Assembly: GCF_900102185.1 (NCBI RefSeq)
Contig: NZ_LT629690.1
Location: 4,154,001 to 4,218,000 of the forward strand
Reading direction: 5' to 3'
Length of the DNA stretch: 64,000 nt
DNA from: Terriglobus roseus
GTDB taxonomy: Bacteria; Acidobacteriota; Terriglobia; Terriglobales; Acidobacteriaceae
A model generated the notes under the pieces. It worked only from the letters and a program-made list of their open reading frames with translations, made no database searches and was not told the DNA's origin. Positions 43,641 through 52,124 of the stretch are shown piece after piece; the stretch's first letter is position 1, and every line of letters begins with the position of its first letter. The position numbers and the translations under genes were made by a program.

Positions 43641-45086
43641 CTAAGCGAGAGTTTCCATCAGCTTGTTGATCGTCGAGCTAAGCGCCTTATCCGTACGACG
43701 CTGCTCATCGATCTTCGCAATGGAGTGCATCACGGTCGTGTGGTGCTTGCCACCAAACTGGCGACCGATCTCCGGCAACGAAGCTTCCGTCATTTGCTTC
43801 GCCAGGTACATCGCAATCTGACGAGGCACCACAATCTGGCGCGAGTTGTTCTTCTGCTTCAACTCGCTGATCTTCATGCCAAACTGCTCTGCCGTGGCCT
43901 TCTGAATGGCTTCAATCGTGATCTTGCGCGTCTGCGTATCAATGAACTGTTTCAGGCACTGCTGCGCTGTTGCCAGCGTGATCTCCACGCCGTGCAACGA
44001 CGACCAGGCAATCAAACGAATCAGTGCGCCCTCAAGTTCACGAACGTTCGTGCGCACATTGCTCGCAACAAACATCGCAACATCGGTCGGCAGCGTAACG
44101 CGTTCGCTCTCTGCCTTCTTCTGCAGAATCGCAACCTTCGTTTCCAGATCCGGCGGCTGAATGTCTACGATCAATCCCCACTCAAAACGCGAACGCAGAC
44201 GATCATCCAACTCCGCCAATTCCTTCGGCGGACGATCACTCGTGATCACAATCTGCTTCATGCTCTCGTGCAGCGCATTGAACGTATGGAAGAACTCTTC
44301 CTGTGTACGCTCTTTACCGCTGATGAACTGAATATCGTCAATCAGCAGAACGTCCACCGTGCGATAACGATCACGGAAGCCCGTCATCTTGTCATAACGC
44401 ACGCTGTTGATCATCTCGTTGGTGAACTTCTCACCCGAGACATACATGATGCTGGCGTGCGGATTGCGGCGCTTCACCTCATGCCCAATGGCATGCATCA
44501 GGTGGGTCTTGCCCATACCCACGCCGCCATACAGGAACAGCGGGTTGTAAGCCTTTGAAGGGCGCTCTGCCACGGCCTGCGCCGCTGCATGGGCAAACTG
44601 GTTGCCGCTGCCAATGACGAAGTTCTCAAACAGGTAGCGCTGGTTCAGTTGCGCTGCCGTGTTCCAGTCAAAGCGAGCCTGCTCTGCGCTGGGTGCCTGC
44701 GGAGCGCCGCCACGTCCCGGCGCCAACGACGACGAGTTCTGCGGCGCATTCGGCGAATGCGAAGGCAGCGGAGCAAAGCCGCCGTCCTCACGCGTCTTCG
44801 GCGTCGTGGGATCGTCCTCTACCGTTACAAAGCGGACGTCGTCCACTTCCAGGGTGAGGTTGTCGATCGCTTCCTGGATCAGGTCCGCGTAGCGGTCACC
44901 AATGTGCTGAAACTGTTGCGAGGGGATGCGAACGTAAAGCGTACGGCCGTTTGCATGCGAGAAGCGCGTGGGCTTCAACCATGTATGAAACGACTGCCGA
45001 TTCACCTTCATCTCAAGCGCGCCTAGGATACGTGTCCAGGCGTTCTGCGGAGTGGTTACGGTCGATGCCGTGGGTCCAAATGACAT
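43641..45086 (-). CDS. dnaA: Chromosomal replication initiator DnaA
   Basis: A 481-residue initiator. Domain I is AWTRILGALEMKVNRQSFHTWL; a Gly/Ser/Pro-rich linker follows (about 85-145). The AAA+ domain has Walker A in LFLYGGVGMGKTHLMHAIGHEV, Walker B in DVLLIDDIQFISGKERTQEEFF and the sensor-type ITSDRPPKEL. Domain IV carries the DnaA signature as GKHHTTVMHSI, a variant of the usual DRDHTTV, in the helix-turn-helix that reads DnaA boxes. I start at MSFGP because GGAAAG lies seven bases upstream; the longer frame adds 31 unconserved residues. Downstream of ruvX on the same strand. Confidence 0.97.
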   Translation of the reverse strand: MSFGPTASTVTTPQNAWTRILGALEMKVNRQSFHTWLKPTRFSHANGRTLYVRIPSQQFQHIGDRYADLIQEAIDNLTLEVDDVRFVTVEDDPTTPKTREDGGFAPLPSHSPNAPQNSSSLAPGRGGAPQAPSAEQARFDWNTAAQLNQRYLFENFVIGSGNQFAHAAAQAVAERPSKAYNPLFLYGGVGMGKTHLMHAIGHEVKRRNPHASIMYVSGEKFTNEMINSVRYDKMTGFRDRYRTVDVLLIDDIQFISGKERTQEEFFHTFNALHESMKQIVITSDRPPKELAELDDRLRSRFEWGLIVDIQPPDLETKVAILQKKAESERVTLPTDVAMFVASNVRTNVRELEGALIRLIAWSSLHGVEITLATAQQCLKQFIDTQTRKITIEAIQKATAEQFGMKISELKQKNNSRQIVVPRQIAMYLAKQMTEASLPEIGRQFGGKHHTTVMHSIAKIDEQRRTDKALSSTINKLMETLA

Positions 45087-45548
45087 CCGATTTCTTTCCT
45101 TGCCTTGCCGAACTAGCGTCCGGCGTTTCACTGTCAAACCTGGCTGCATCGCCTTGGGGGGAAGTGCAACCGCGAGCAAAATTTTGAAACAAAAACATCA
45201 TCTCCGCTCTGCAATCCCGGCGGATGAGCATGTCTGTCTCTGTTCTGAAAACCGTCGGTAGAGCCTTGACAACTACCGATCGGTGATGTGAAGCAAATTC
45301 AAATCAAGCTGGGCGCGAAACCCTCTCTGCTTGAGGAACGAACCTGATGGTAGCACGATGAGAACCCCTCTCTGGAAGCCCTATGGCGCAAAAATTTTTA
45401 CTAAAAAATCACTTGCACCAAAGCTGGTGAAAGGTGCCAGAACGGTAAGAAATACGTACATCGAAAGGTACGATTTCCCTTGCACCAGATTCTGTCAGGG
45501 TGTACACCGCGCTCTTTGTAAGAACCTGCAATCACTGCTTCTGAAGTG
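45087..45548 (-). promoter_or_regulatory. dnaA leader and promoter region
   Basis: 462 bases between the ruvX stop and dnaA. I see no good DnaA box here. There is a palindrome ACCGATCGGT at 45275-45284 with a related AACCGTCGGT at 45250-45259, an A/T-rich run near 45390-45407 (GCAAAAATTTTTACTAAAAA), and a direct repeat CTTGCACCA at about 45413 and 45480. The palindromes lie where a repressor of dnaA could act. No promoter boxes could be assigned with confidence. Confidence 0.4.
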
Positions 45549-46001
45549 TTATGGCGCGTCGCTCTGTGCGATGTTCGTTCGGTTCTGCGCGTCCATCCAG
45601 TCCTGCAATATCACCATCGCCGCCACACGATCCAGCAAGCCCTTGCGCTCCGCTCCGCGAGCATAGCCACGCGCATCCAGCCACGCATCCGCTTCAGCGG
45701 AAGACAGTCGTTCATCCTGTAAATGAACCGGCATGGCAAAGTGTTCATGCAGCGCGGCCGCATACGCCTCACACTTCAGCGTTTGCCCACTCGCAGTGCC
45801 ATCCATGTTCCGTGGATGCCCCACCACCATCGCAGTAACGTTGTGTTTGCGCACCAGCCGCGCAATGTTGCGCAACTCTTCCTTCTGATTCGAGCGCCCC
45901 ACTGTGATCAAAGGCTTTGCCATGCCCAGCGCGTCGGTTACAGCAATGCCAACACGCCGTTCTCCCACATCAAAACCAAGCACGCGCGCCACATCGCTCA
46001 T
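45549..46001 (-). CDS. ruvX: RuvX/YqgF pre-16S rRNA nuclease
   Basis: A 150-residue RNase H-fold protein: VLGFDVGERRVGIAVTD carries the first catalytic Asp, VVGHPRNMDGTASG and LQDERLSSAEAD the Glu-containing middle, and LLDRVAAMVILQDWMD the last Asp. YqgF acts in 16S rRNA 5'-end maturation and was long annotated as a putative Holliday junction resolvase. It follows the last TIGR03435 gene by 18 bases, so read-through from the array is likely. Confidence 0.9.
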   Translation of the reverse strand: MSDVARVLGFDVGERRVGIAVTDALGMAKPLITVGRSNQKEELRNIARLVRKHNVTAMVVGHPRNMDGTASGQTLKCEAYAAALHEHFAMPVHLQDERLSSAEADAWLDARGYARGAERKGLLDRVAAMVILQDWMDAQNRTNIAQSDAP

Positions 46002-46019
46002 GCATTCAGCATAGAAGGT

Positions 46020-46820
46020 TTACTGTTGCTCGGGCTGCTCCATGGCATCAATCACCAGCAAAGGAACCATCGCTTTCGCAGAGGTCAGCCTCAGCCCTGC
46101 CTGCTCACGCAACGCCGTCACAATGCCCGGCGCGGCCGTCGCATCCAGGCCATTGTCATTGCCTGCGTTGGCGGAATTTTCTGGTGTCCATCGCACTTCA
46201 ATGTCGTAAGCACCGGTCAGGCCCGTCTTGTCCATCACAACGCGTTCCACCAAAGGCGAAAGACCGTTTGCAAACTGCGCCATCGTGATGCGCTCGCACT
46301 GCGCCAGCCCCGCGGCAAAGGTCCATCCGCCAAAACCGCGCTTCGTTCCGTCGATATTTGCGGATGCTTTGAACTTTGGTCCCGCCGGCAGAACGCTCAA
46401 TTCATACACGGGCTGCAGCTTCTCGCCAAAGTGATATCTCAGCCGGAACTGCTCCGTCAGTACGGTTTGCAACATCTGGCTGCGCTGCTCGCGCGTCAGG
46501 CTCTGCATCAGCTTCAGATCGCTGGCGGCAACTTTTGCATTTACATCCCACGTGCTCTTCGCAGCCCACGCAGGCAGACCATCGATGAGCCACTTCTTCA
46601 CGCCAAAGGCCTGCGTCATCAGGAACGTCAACGGCACGTTGTTCGCTTCAAACGCCAGGCCGCCCCAATGAATGCCTCCATCCTGACTGACATCATGCGG
46701 ATCATGCTGCCGCACCACAATGGCATCAAACTGTGGCGCGCTCTGTGACCACGCAGCAGGCCACGTCGCCAGCATCAACAGAAGCACACCCACAGAGCGC
46801 AGCGCCGTCTTAAGCAACAT
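46020..46820 (-). CDS. TIGR03435 family protein, array member 5 (last)
   Basis: A 266-residue secreted protein with signal peptide LLLMLATWPAAWSQS. The family layout is kept but is the most diverged of the array: APQFDAIVVRQHDPHD replaces the KPHK motif; WLIDGLPAWAAKSTWDVNAKV, KLQPVYELSVLPAGPKFKAS and ERVVMDKTGLTGAYDIEVRW follow, ending VPLLVIDAMEQPEQQ. Its ATG overlaps the stop of the preceding member by one base (TGATG), implying coupling. No enzymatic residues are known for the family. Confidence 0.88.
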   Translation of the reverse strand: MLLKTALRSVGVLLLMLATWPAAWSQSAPQFDAIVVRQHDPHDVSQDGGIHWGGLAFEANNVPLTFLMTQAFGVKKWLIDGLPAWAAKSTWDVNAKVAASDLKLMQSLTREQRSQMLQTVLTEQFRLRYHFGEKLQPVYELSVLPAGPKFKASANIDGTKRGFGGWTFAAGLAQCERITMAQFANGLSPLVERVVMDKTGLTGAYDIEVRWTPENSANAGNDNGLDATAAPGIVTALREQAGLRLTSAKAMVPLLVIDAMEQPEQQ

Positions 46821-47617
46821 CAGTTCGCCTCAGGCTGCTCAATCTTGTCGACGACAACAGTAGGCACAGGCGCCTTATCCGTAGTCATCTTCAATCCAAG
46901 CTGTTGCTTCACAGCTTCAATGATCGTCGGTGGAGCATCACTATCCGCAGCACCATTGTCCGCGCCTTTCGTGCGCGACTCTGGCTGCCAATGAATTTCA
47001 AAGTCGTATTCGCCCGTAAGGCCGGTCTTATCCAGAACGGTGCGCTCCAAATGCGGCGACAGCATATCCGCCAGGAATGCCATCTTCACATACTTGGCCT
47101 GCACCACACCGTCGTTCATCAGAAACGAACCACGCCCAAACTTCGGCTCCGGCTCTCCCTTCGGCGGTGGCGGACTCTCCTTGAACTTCACACCATCCGG
47201 CATCATCGTCATCACAAACACCGGTTGCACCTTGGTTTCGTTGTGCTCCACCAGCCCAAACCGGTCATGGGCAATGCTTCCAATCAATGCGAGCCGCTCC
47301 TTCGTCGTGACCTTTTCAATCGGTTTCGTCTCTGGATCAGTCACCTTCGCCAGAATGTCCCATCGTGACGACACTGCCCAGGAAGGCAAACCGAACACCA
47401 GCCACGGCTGCACGCTGTTTGAGGTAGAGATCATCGTCTTCAGCGAGACGTTGGTCATCTCAATGCCGGTGCTCGTCCAGTGCCAGCCGCTCATGCCGCC
47501 GCTTTCCTTGTGCGGCTTCACCGTAATCACGTCGAACTGCACCGGCGTCTTCTCTTGCGACACTGCCACACAAGGCAACACCATCACCATCGCAATCATT
47601 GCCTTCGCCATCTTCAT
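46820..47617 (-). CDS. TIGR03435 family protein, array member 4
   Basis: A 265-residue secreted protein with a signal peptide ending about VAVSQEK. It has all family blocks: VQFDVITVKPHKESGG, LVFGLPSWAVSSRWDILAKV, KVQPVFVMTMMPDGVKFKE with a Pro-rich KESPPPPKGEPEP insert, LERTVLDKTGLTGEYDFEIHW, and the ending KAPVPTVVVDKIEQPEAN. It is 27 bases downstream of member 3 and overlaps member 5. Confidence 0.9.
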   Translation of the reverse strand: MKMAKAMIAMVMVLPCVAVSQEKTPVQFDVITVKPHKESGGMSGWHWTSTGIEMTNVSLKTMISTSNSVQPWLVFGLPSWAVSSRWDILAKVTDPETKPIEKVTTKERLALIGSIAHDRFGLVEHNETKVQPVFVMTMMPDGVKFKESPPPPKGEPEPKFGRGSFLMNDGVVQAKYVKMAFLADMLSPHLERTVLDKTGLTGEYDFEIHWQPESRTKGADNGAADSDAPPTIIEAVKQQLGLKMTTDKAPVPTVVVDKIEQPEAN

Positions 47618-47644
47618 CTCGCAGTCCTTTCAGCAAGCAAAGAA

Positions 47645-48499
47645 TCAGTTCTCTTCCGGCTGTGTAATCTTGTCGACGACAACCGTAGCCACAGGCGCTT
47701 TGTCCGCCGTCAGTTTCAACCCCAATTGTTCTTTCAGCGCCTCAAAGATCGCCGGTGGCGCATCGCCCGCACCGTTATCTGTTGTTGCATTGGCGCGGTC
47801 CTCTGGCGTCCACTTCATCTCGATGTCGTACTTCCCAGTGAGCCCCGTCTTGTCCACGATGGTGCGCTCCACAAAATACGACAGGCTATCCGCAATCTGT
47901 GTCATCCCCATTGAGGTCGCGGAGAGCGAACCCGGCGACATGCGCCACATCCCACGTGGCTTCGGCTTCTCGCCTTCAGGTGGAGGCGGTGGCTCGGGGC
48001 TTTCCTTAAACTTTGGCCCATCCGGCATCACCGACATCGCAAACACCGGCTGCACTTTTGTCTCCTGACGGATCACCAGGCCAAAACGTTCTTTCAAAAT
48101 GCCGCCAATCATGGCCCGTCGCTGCTCGCCCGTCAGCTTGTCCATCACCTTCATGTCGGGCGCACTCACCTTCGCATCAATGTCCCAGTGCGAAGACTCA
48201 GCCCACGCGGGCAGGCCGAACACCAGCCACGCCTTCACGCCATAGACATTGGAGATCATGGCTTTCACCGTCATATTCTCTGCGTGATAATCCGTGCCGC
48301 CCCACCGGACGCGCATCATGTCTTCGCCGGGCTTGTGCGGCTTCACCGACATCACATCAAACTGCGGCAGCTCTCCCGTGTACCCTCCGGTGTCGGTTGG
48401 CAGCGAAGGTTTCGGCGTCTGGGCAGCACACAACGCGGAGCCCATGCCACAAAGGACAAGGGCCAGTGCAAACAGGCGACAACGATTCAGAGAGAGCAT
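47645..48499 (-). CDS. TIGR03435 family protein, array member 3
   Basis: A 284-residue secreted protein; signal peptide MLSLNRCRLFALALVLC, nearly the same as in member 2 (MLTLNRCRVFAFALVLC), which points to recent duplication. Family blocks: LPQFDVMSVKPHKPGEDM, LVFGLPAWAESSHWDIDAKV, KVQPVFAMSVMPDGPKFKES with PEPPPPPEGEKPKP, VERTIVDKTGLTGKYDIEMKW, and KAPVATVVVDKITQPEEN. A 15-codon upstream extension is open but precedes the signal peptide. Confidence 0.9.
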   Translation of the reverse strand: MLSLNRCRLFALALVLCGMGSALCAAQTPKPSLPTDTGGYTGELPQFDVMSVKPHKPGEDMMRVRWGGTDYHAENMTVKAMISNVYGVKAWLVFGLPAWAESSHWDIDAKVSAPDMKVMDKLTGEQRRAMIGGILKERFGLVIRQETKVQPVFAMSVMPDGPKFKESPEPPPPPEGEKPKPRGMWRMSPGSLSATSMGMTQIADSLSYFVERTIVDKTGLTGKYDIEMKWTPEDRANATTDNGAGDAPPAIFEALKEQLGLKLTADKAPVATVVVDKITQPEEN

Positions 48500-48570
48500 G
48501 GTTGTTGGTAGGACGCGAACGTCGTCACGATGGTATCCGCACAACCCGTCCTTACGGAACGCAGAAAGAA

Positions 48571-49404
48571 TTAATTCGCATCCGGCATCTGCACATGGTC
48601 AATCACAATGGTCGGCACCTCGGCCTTTGCAGGCGTCAGCCTCAACCCCAGCTGATCCTTCACAGCCTCGAAGATCGGCGGCGGAGCCTCCTGCCCCGAG
48701 CCATTGTCGCCGCCGTTGTTCAGCGCCTCGGGCGTCCACGAGAGTTCCAGGTCATAGCCGTTCTCGCTATGCATATCCGTCTTATCGATGACCGTCCGTT
48801 CCACCCGATACGACAGGTTCTCCGCAAACGCCTTCATGGCGATGTGATGCGCCACCATGTGATTGTCTGAAGTGCTCATGCTCGCACCCGGATTTTTACC
48901 CGGCGTTCCATCATCATTCTTCGGTGGCGGCGCACTCTCCTTAAACTTCACGCCGTCCGGCATCGCCGTCATCTCAAACACCGGTTGCACCTTGCTATCC
49001 ATGTGCAGTTGCAAACCAAAGCGCTCCTTCAGCAACGCCTTCACCATGTCATCGCGCTGCTGGCGTGAAAGATTCTTCATCGTCGCCGGGTCAGGATCAC
49101 TCACCTTCGCAACAATGTCCCACTTTTGCGACTCCGCCCACGGAGGCAGCCCAAAGATCAGCCACGCCTTCACGTTGAAGTTGCCCGCAATCATCTCCTT
49201 CAACGAGATGTTGGTCGCCTGCAGGCTGGTCGGGCTGCGATTCACGTTGGTGTTCGTATCGCCCGGCTTATGCGGCTTAATCGTCACCACATCAAACACC
49301 GGCAACTGCCCCGTATACGGCGTCTGAGCATGGCACATCGCAGAGCCCACGCCACAAAGGACAAGAGCAAAAGCAAACACGCGGCAACGATTCAAAGTGA
49401 GCAT
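48571..49404 (-). CDS. TIGR03435 family protein, array member 2
   Basis: A 277-residue secreted protein with signal peptide MLTLNRCRVFAFALVLC. Blocks: LPVFDVVTIKPHKPGDTN, LIFGLPPWAESQKWDIVAKVSDPDP, KVQPVFEMTAMPDGVKFKESAPPP, VERTVIDKTDMHSENGYDLELSW (an insertion where others read GLTGEYD), and AEVPTIVIDHVQMPDAN. The insertion is shared in part with member 1 (GLKSEYGYIIDLHW), grouping these two. Confidence 0.9.
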   Translation of the reverse strand: MLTLNRCRVFAFALVLCGVGSAMCHAQTPYTGQLPVFDVVTIKPHKPGDTNTNVNRSPTSLQATNISLKEMIAGNFNVKAWLIFGLPPWAESQKWDIVAKVSDPDPATMKNLSRQQRDDMVKALLKERFGLQLHMDSKVQPVFEMTAMPDGVKFKESAPPPKNDDGTPGKNPGASMSTSDNHMVAHHIAMKAFAENLSYRVERTVIDKTDMHSENGYDLELSWTPEALNNGGDNGSGQEAPPPIFEAVKDQLGLRLTPAKAEVPTIVIDHVQMPDAN

Positions 49405-49477
49405 AGTGGTGGATGAGGGCGCGAAACGCCGTCACGATGGTATCCGTATCAACCGCCGCATCAGAATGCAGAAACTC

Positions 49478-50320
49478 TCAGTTCGCATCCGGCTGCTGAA
49501 TGTGCTCCACCACAACCGTCGGTACCTCAGCCTTACCCGGCACCATCTTCAATCCAAGCTGCTCGCGCACAGCCTCAAAAAATGGTGGAGGAGCATCGGT
49601 CCCACTGCCGTTGTCATTGCCCTTGTCGCGTTCCTCGGGTGTCCAGTGCAGATCAATGATGTAGCCGTATTCCGACTTCAGTCCGGTACGGTCCACAATG
49701 TTGCGCTCCACCCGATACGACAACGTGTCGGCCAGCGTCGTCATGGTCACGCCTCTGCCGCTGATCAAACCATCGTCCACCGTCATCTGGCTTCCCTGCG
49801 AAGGCTTCTCACCGCTCTCAGCACTCGAAGGTGCAGGCACAGCCTTAAATTTCACACCCTCCGGCAGAGCCGTCATCTCAAACACCGGCTGCACCTTCGA
49901 TTCCTTATGCGCCACCAGTCCCACATGATCGCGCAGCAGGGTAATCAGCATGGCTCGCCGATCGTCGCGGCTCAACTTGCGCATCACCTTCATATCCGGC
50001 TCGCTTACCTTCGCTTCAATATCCCAGCGCTGCGAACCAACCCACGAAGGCACCCCAAAGATCAGCCACTCCTTCACGCCGTACGCCTGGCTGATCAACA
50101 TCTTGAAGGTCACATTGCGCCCCGAGTAGATCGCGGGCGAGAAGCGCTCGCTCACGTCATCATCGCCCGGCTTGTGCGGCTTGATACTCACAACGTCCCA
50201 CACCGGCAGCGCCCGCGTCTGTGCGGCTGCCACGGGTTCCTGCGCACGCAACGAAAAGCCAGCTACAGGGACAACAAGGAACACAACAAACAAAAGCGCG
50301 CGCATCAATCGTAGGCACAT
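49478..50320 (-). CDS. TIGR03435 family protein, array member 1 (first)
   Basis: A 280-residue secreted protein with signal peptide MRALLFVVFLVVPVAGFSLRAQ. Blocks: LPVWDVVSIKPHKPGDDD, LIFGVPSWVGSQRWDIEAKVSEPD, KVQPVFEMTALPEGVKFKAV, VERNIVDRTGLKSEYGYIIDLHW, and AEVPTVVVEHIQQPDAN. First in the direction of transcription. The frame is open far upstream across the divergent promoter, so I take the ATG with GGGAG ten bases before it; a second ATG five codons on is possible. Confidence 0.88.
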   Translation of the reverse strand: MCLRLMRALLFVVFLVVPVAGFSLRAQEPVAAAQTRALPVWDVVSIKPHKPGDDDVSERFSPAIYSGRNVTFKMLISQAYGVKEWLIFGVPSWVGSQRWDIEAKVSEPDMKVMRKLSRDDRRAMLITLLRDHVGLVAHKESKVQPVFEMTALPEGVKFKAVPAPSSAESGEKPSQGSQMTVDDGLISGRGVTMTTLADTLSYRVERNIVDRTGLKSEYGYIIDLHWTPEERDKGNDNGSGTDAPPPFFEAVREQLGLKMVPGKAEVPTVVVEHIQQPDAN

Positions 50321-50468
50321 CGAATGAAAACTCCCGGGTGTTGGAACACAGAACCAAACATCAAAACGCGATGAAAGGGCGAGGGGTTCGGTTCCTTGGT
50401 GTTCCATACGCAGAAACTCCCGCCTCCGTTCCTGAATTTTTGTCTCGCAAACCAGATACGCTATTGCC

Positions 50469-52052
50469 GTGCGAAACCTCACTCGTCGCGATGCCTTGAA
50501 ATTCAGCGGAGCCGCCGCTGCCCTGTTGCCCGCCACCCTCACCGCGCAACAACCAAAAGCGCGCCAGCAACACACGCCCATCCCGCAGTGGGAGATCTTC
50601 GAACTCACGCTGCAAGGCCCCGCCACCGGCAACCCATTCATGGAAGTCGATCTCTCTGCAGACTTCCGCCTCGGCTACCGCAGCGTTCATGTCCCGGGCT
50701 TTTACGACGGCGAAGGCAACTACAAAGTCCGCTTCATGCCTGACACCGTGGGCGAATGGACTTACACCACCGCCAGCAACAACGCATCGCTCACAGGCAA
50801 GACCGGCAGCTTCACCGTGACGAAGCCATTCCCAAACGCACACGGCCCCATCGTCGTTCACAACGCGCAGCACTTCTCATACGCCGACGGCACACCTTAT
50901 TTCCCCTTCGGCACAACAAGCTACGCATGGATTCATCAAAGCGAGGCCCTGCAACAGCAAACGTTAGCCACGCTAATGTCCGCACCCTTCAACAAAATCC
51001 GTATGTGCATCTTCCCAAAGCACTACGAGTACAACCACAACGAACCGCCGTTCTACCCCTTCCCGCGCAACGGCACCACCAACGACTACACACGCTTCGA
51101 TCCCCACTTCTTCGCGCATCTCGAACAGCGCATCCTCGATCTGCAAAAGCTCAACATCGAAGCCGACCTCATTCTGTTTCATCCCTACGACCGCTGGGGC
51201 TATCAATCCATGTCGCCAGAGACTGACGCGTTCTATCTGCGTTACGTCGTCGCGCGCCTCGGTGCCTATCGCAACGTGTGGTGGTCCATGGCCAACGAGT
51301 GGGACTTCATGAAACAAAAGACCCTTGCCGACTTCGATCGTCTCTTCCACGTTCTCGAAGCAGCCGACGCACACCATCACCTGCGCAGCATTCACCACGG
51401 CACCATCATGTACGACTACGGCCACCCATGGATCACACACGCCAGCCTGCAAACCGACGAGTTCGATAAAGCCCCGCAGTGGCTCGCCGCATACAAGAAG
51501 CCAGTCATCTTCGACGAATGTAAGTACGAAGGGAATCTCAACAGACGTTGGGGCAACATCAGCGCCGCAGAAATGACGCGCCGCTTCTGGCTCGGCGTCA
51601 TCAACGGCTGCTACGTCACGCACGGCGAAACCTACCTGCCCGAAACAGAAGAAGCCTTCAACGAAGACACCACACCCACACTCTGGTGGTCACACGGCGG
51701 CACGCTGCACGGCGAAAGCTCCGCAGCCATCGCGCAGTTACGCAAACTCGTCGAAGAGTCCGCACCCATACCCAACGCGCGCATGGGCTTCTTCGCACAA
51801 GACAAGCCTTACTATCTCAACGCAACGGTCTACGGCGGCGCAGACGGCAAACAGGCGCAAACCATCCTCTACTTCATGGATGAACATCAACCCATCTGGT
51901 ACGAGTTTCCATTACCGGAAGGAACCTTCACCGCAGAACTCATTGACCCACTCACCACGACCGCAACACCTGTACCCGGCACACACACAGGCAAAACAAA
52001 AATCCGCATGAAGGTAAAGTCCCGCCAGGCACTCCGCTTCCGTCGCGTGTAA
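50469..52052 (+). CDS. Tat-exported DUF5060/DUF4038 glycoside hydrolase
   Basis: A 527-residue protein starting with GTG. The N-terminus (RNLTRRDALKFSGAAAALLPA) is a twin-arginine signal. Residues 40-125 are the DUF5060 beta domain (WEIFELTLQGPATGNPFMEV, VRFMPDTVGEWTYTT), followed by an apiosidase-like DUF4038 TIM barrel (YFPFGTTSYAWIHQ, NKIRMCIFPKHYEYN, WWSMANEWDFM with its Glu, PVIFDECKYEG with the second Glu) and a C-terminal beta domain like DUF5605. The two Glu are likely acid/base and nucleophile. Specific substrate, perhaps a pectin side-chain, is inference. TACGCT lies six bases before the GTG. Confidence 0.85.
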   Translation: MRNLTRRDALKFSGAAAALLPATLTAQQPKARQQHTPIPQWEIFELTLQGPATGNPFMEVDLSADFRLGYRSVHVPGFYDGEGNYKVRFMPDTVGEWTYTTASNNASLTGKTGSFTVTKPFPNAHGPIVVHNAQHFSYADGTPYFPFGTTSYAWIHQSEALQQQTLATLMSAPFNKIRMCIFPKHYEYNHNEPPFYPFPRNGTTNDYTRFDPHFFAHLEQRILDLQKLNIEADLILFHPYDRWGYQSMSPETDAFYLRYVVARLGAYRNVWWSMANEWDFMKQKTLADFDRLFHVLEAADAHHHLRSIHHGTIMYDYGHPWITHASLQTDEFDKAPQWLAAYKKPVIFDECKYEGNLNRRWGNISAAEMTRRFWLGVINGCYVTHGETYLPETEEAFNEDTTPTLWWSHGGTLHGESSAAIAQLRKLVEESAPIPNARMGFFAQDKPYYLNATVYGGADGKQAQTILYFMDEHQPIWYEFPLPEGTFTAELIDPLTTTATPVPGTHTGKTKIRMKVKSRQALRFRRV

Positions 52053-52069
52053 GTAAAAGGCAAACGCAC

Positions 52070-52096
52070 AAAGGGTCCGCGCAGCGCGGACCCTTT
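52070..52096 (+). terminator. Bidirectional terminator between convergent genes
   Basis: AAAGGGTCCGC and GCGGACCCTTT form a perfect 11-bp stem around GCAGC, with A-rich and T-rich ends so it can serve the glycosidase and rlpA genes. Confidence 0.85.
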
Positions 52097-52124
52097 CGTG
52101 AAAGTCGTTCTCTCTGAGAAACGG

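Noticed and set aside
44589-45026. Plus-strand frame opposite dnaA
   Set aside because: Arg-rich shadow of dnaA with no ribosome binding site or recognisable protein pattern.
45266-45300. Plus-strand promoter TTGACA in the dnaA leader
   Set aside because: It points away from dnaA toward the 3' end of ruvX, with no good -10 box at 16-18 bases.
50321-50641. 107-codon extension of the first TIGR03435 array gene
   Set aside because: It crosses the divergent promoter and the start of the DUF5060 gene; the signal peptide begins at about 50320.
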